Under the pieces are notes generated by a model. The model was not told the origin of the DNA, made no database searches, and saw only the letters and a list, made by a program, of their open reading frames with translations. The translations under genes and the position numbers were made by a program. This document shows positions 63,082-64,000 of a stretch of 64,000 nucleotides of DNA, piece by piece (positions within the stretch are counted from its first letter, which is position 1; the number at the start of each line of letters is the position of its first letter). This DNA comes from an uncultured Oscillospiraceae bacterium (lineage in GTDB: Bacteria > Bacillota > Clostridia > Oscillospirales > Acutalibacteraceae). The stretch lies in contig URGH01000001.1 of the NCBI GenBank assembly GCA_900547305.1, positions 32,304-96,303 of the forward strand, in the 5' to 3' direction.

Positions 63082-63355
63082 GTGAAATTCGCCTCCTTAA
63101 GTAGTTGGCGGGCAAAACTTACAACGCGCCGTGTTTTTCTTTACTGCGCATTATAAAACCGGCATTGCTGGGGTCACAGACAATTCCGGACAGCAGATCG
63201 CTCTGCCGCTGTATACAAGAGCCGCAAGATCTCTTATATACTTCCTGACTTTTCGCCCGGTTTAAAATCGGACATACTCCGCGGAAATTTCCCGACTCGA
63301 GGTCGGCCACCTCCCACATCAACGCATGTTTCACGCCGCAATTGGGCAGCGTACC
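63082..63355 (-). promoter_or_regulatory. Structured leader of the S10 operon
   Basis: About 270 untranslated bases precede rpsJ. An 11-pair stem (63241-63231 with 63221-63211, one G-U pair, 9-base loop) is followed by an 8-pair stem with GCGA loop (63209-63190 region), plus smaller paired elements. Such leaders mediate autoregulation in other bacteria; this one's ligand is unknown to me. An open frame through it (63119-63370) looks like chance. Confidence 0.6.
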
Positions 63356-63360
63356 GTAGT

Positions 63361-63389
63361 ATAATAACACACTTCTTTAGAAAAAGCAA
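63361..63389 (-). promoter_or_regulatory. Promoter of the S10-spc-alpha operon
   Basis: Minus strand TTGCTT (63389-63384), 17-base spacer, TATTAT (63366-63361), giving a start near 63354. Confidence 0.8.
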
Positions 63390-63470
63390 GCATTTTTTTA
63401 ATAAAATGAAAAAAATTTTTAAAACAGGTTTAATTGCTGAAAACAGGCGCCGACCGCGCGCAAATTCAGC

Positions 63471-64000
63471 CTATCTCCGCACCATGCCCGATCCGTCTCC
63501 TCCGGCGAGGTTTTCAACCTCAGATACCGTAACGCGGTTAAAATCGCCCTCGACCGAGTGCTTCAGCACCGCCGCCGCAGTGGCAAACTCCACCGTTTCC
63601 TGCGGCGCTTTTTGTTTTAAAAGCGAATATATAAGCCCTGCGGCAAACGCGTCACCGCCGCCCACTCTGTCGGCTATGTGCATACGGTATTTTCTTGAAA
63701 ATACTGTAGCTTTTCCGTTGCACAGCATTGCGCCAAAATCGTTATCGCTGGCGCTCAAATTAGTCCTCAATGTCAGTGCGGCGCCTTTCAGCGGATATCT
63801 TTTCATTAGCTTTTCCGCAACAGACGCAGCGCCCTCGTTATCGGGCTTTTTCAAATCAAAATCCGCTTTATCCGAAACAATACCGAATAAATCCTTAATG
63901 TCCCCGGGGTTTGTTATGCAAATATCAGTATACCGCATAAGCTTTCCTATAACGCGGGATGCTTTCTCTATGCTCCACAGCTTTGAGCGGTAGTTTGTAT
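63471..64000 (-). CDS. kdgK: PfkB-family sugar kinase, 2-keto-3-deoxygluconate kinase-like (5' end outside window)
   Basis: The frame continues past the window edge (TNYRSKLWSIEKASRVIGKL precedes MRYTDICITN), so only ~176 C-terminal residues are seen. NYRSKLWS and DICITNPGDIKDLFGI are typical of KDG kinases, and RVGGGDAFAAGLIYSLL is the PfkB signature with the catalytic Asp. Would phosphorylate 2-keto-3-deoxygluconate with ATP, in uronic acid breakdown. The gene ends 82 bases before the S10 promoter, with no clear terminator. Confidence 0.88.
   Translation of the reverse strand, partial: TNYRSKLWSIEKASRVIGKLMRYTDICITNPGDIKDLFGIVSDKADFDLKKPDNEGAASVAEKLMKRYPLKGAALTLRTNLSASDNDFGAMLCNGKATVFSRKYRMHIADRVGGGDAFAAGLIYSLLKQKAPQETVEFATAAAVLKHSVEGDFNRVTVSEVENLAGGDGSGMVRR

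Noticed and set aside
63119..63370. An 83-residue open frame in the S10 leader, same strand as rpsJ
   Set aside because: It overlaps the promoter and the stable leader hairpins, and has no ribosome site or family pattern.

Overview
The window looks like a chromosomal segment of an uncultured gut-type Clostridia (Oscillospiraceae/Ruminococcaceae-like Firmicutes). The signs are Gram-positive lipoproteins and Shine-Dalgarno sites, the Firmicutes order of the ribosomal superoperon with a KOW-domain gene between map and infA, the zinc form of S14, YhaN/YhaO, SecDF, a DUF1846 protein, RNase M5, and a single cohesin-domain protein. Species cannot be fixed from the sequence alone.

Layout. 1-580 is the C-terminal half of a branched-chain aminotransferase. 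657-4983 is a small sugar-catabolism locus (AraC regulator divergent from an epimerase-like TIM barrel, a GH20-like hexosaminidase and a Gfo/Idh/MocA dehydrogenase), followed by a Nudix hydrolase. 5777-18687 (minus strand) is a tightly coupled operon encoding a processive GT2 polysaccharide synthase, a HEAT-repeat membrane protein, three paralogous glycosidase-like exoproteins (one apparently catalytically dead), an HD-GYP c-di-GMP phosphodiesterase-like sensor, a coiled-coil microprotein and a lipoprotein. Just upstream, a secreted InlB-repeat protein is preceded by a consensus promoter and a class I c-di-GMP riboswitch ending in an intrinsic terminator. This points to c-di-GMP control of surface adhesion or exopolysaccharide. 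Behind the riboswitch lies the decayed C-terminus of a FAD oxidoreductase.

20492-26639 holds a lipoprotein, a DUF1275 membrane protein, the YhaN/YhaO DNA-repair pair, a YerC/TrpR-type regulator and a methyltransferase. 26740-33413 holds the membrane-anchored cohesin protein, an aminotransferase, secD-secF, a hemolysin III-like protein, a DUF378 protein, a histidine phosphatase and RuvX. 33404-46387 (minus) has DUF1846, a WYL regulator, RNase M5, holA and comEC downstream of an A+T-rich Wzx/Wzy-type polysaccharide cassette headed by UDP-galactopyranose mutase.

46646-47262 holds a Cro/CI-type regulator and a compact locus that looks like an undescribed type I toxin-antitoxin module: a 24-residue hydrophobic peptide with a hidden ribosome site, end-to-end complementary mRNA arms, and a convergent short antisense RNA with its own promoter and terminator. 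47280-63389 is the S10-spc-alpha ribosomal operon from its promoter and structured leader to its terminator. It has an unusual 240-base hairpin-rich insertion between rplW and rplB. The window ends inside a PfkB-family (2-keto-3-deoxygluconate-like) kinase. No tRNA, rRNA, CRISPR array or transposase was found.
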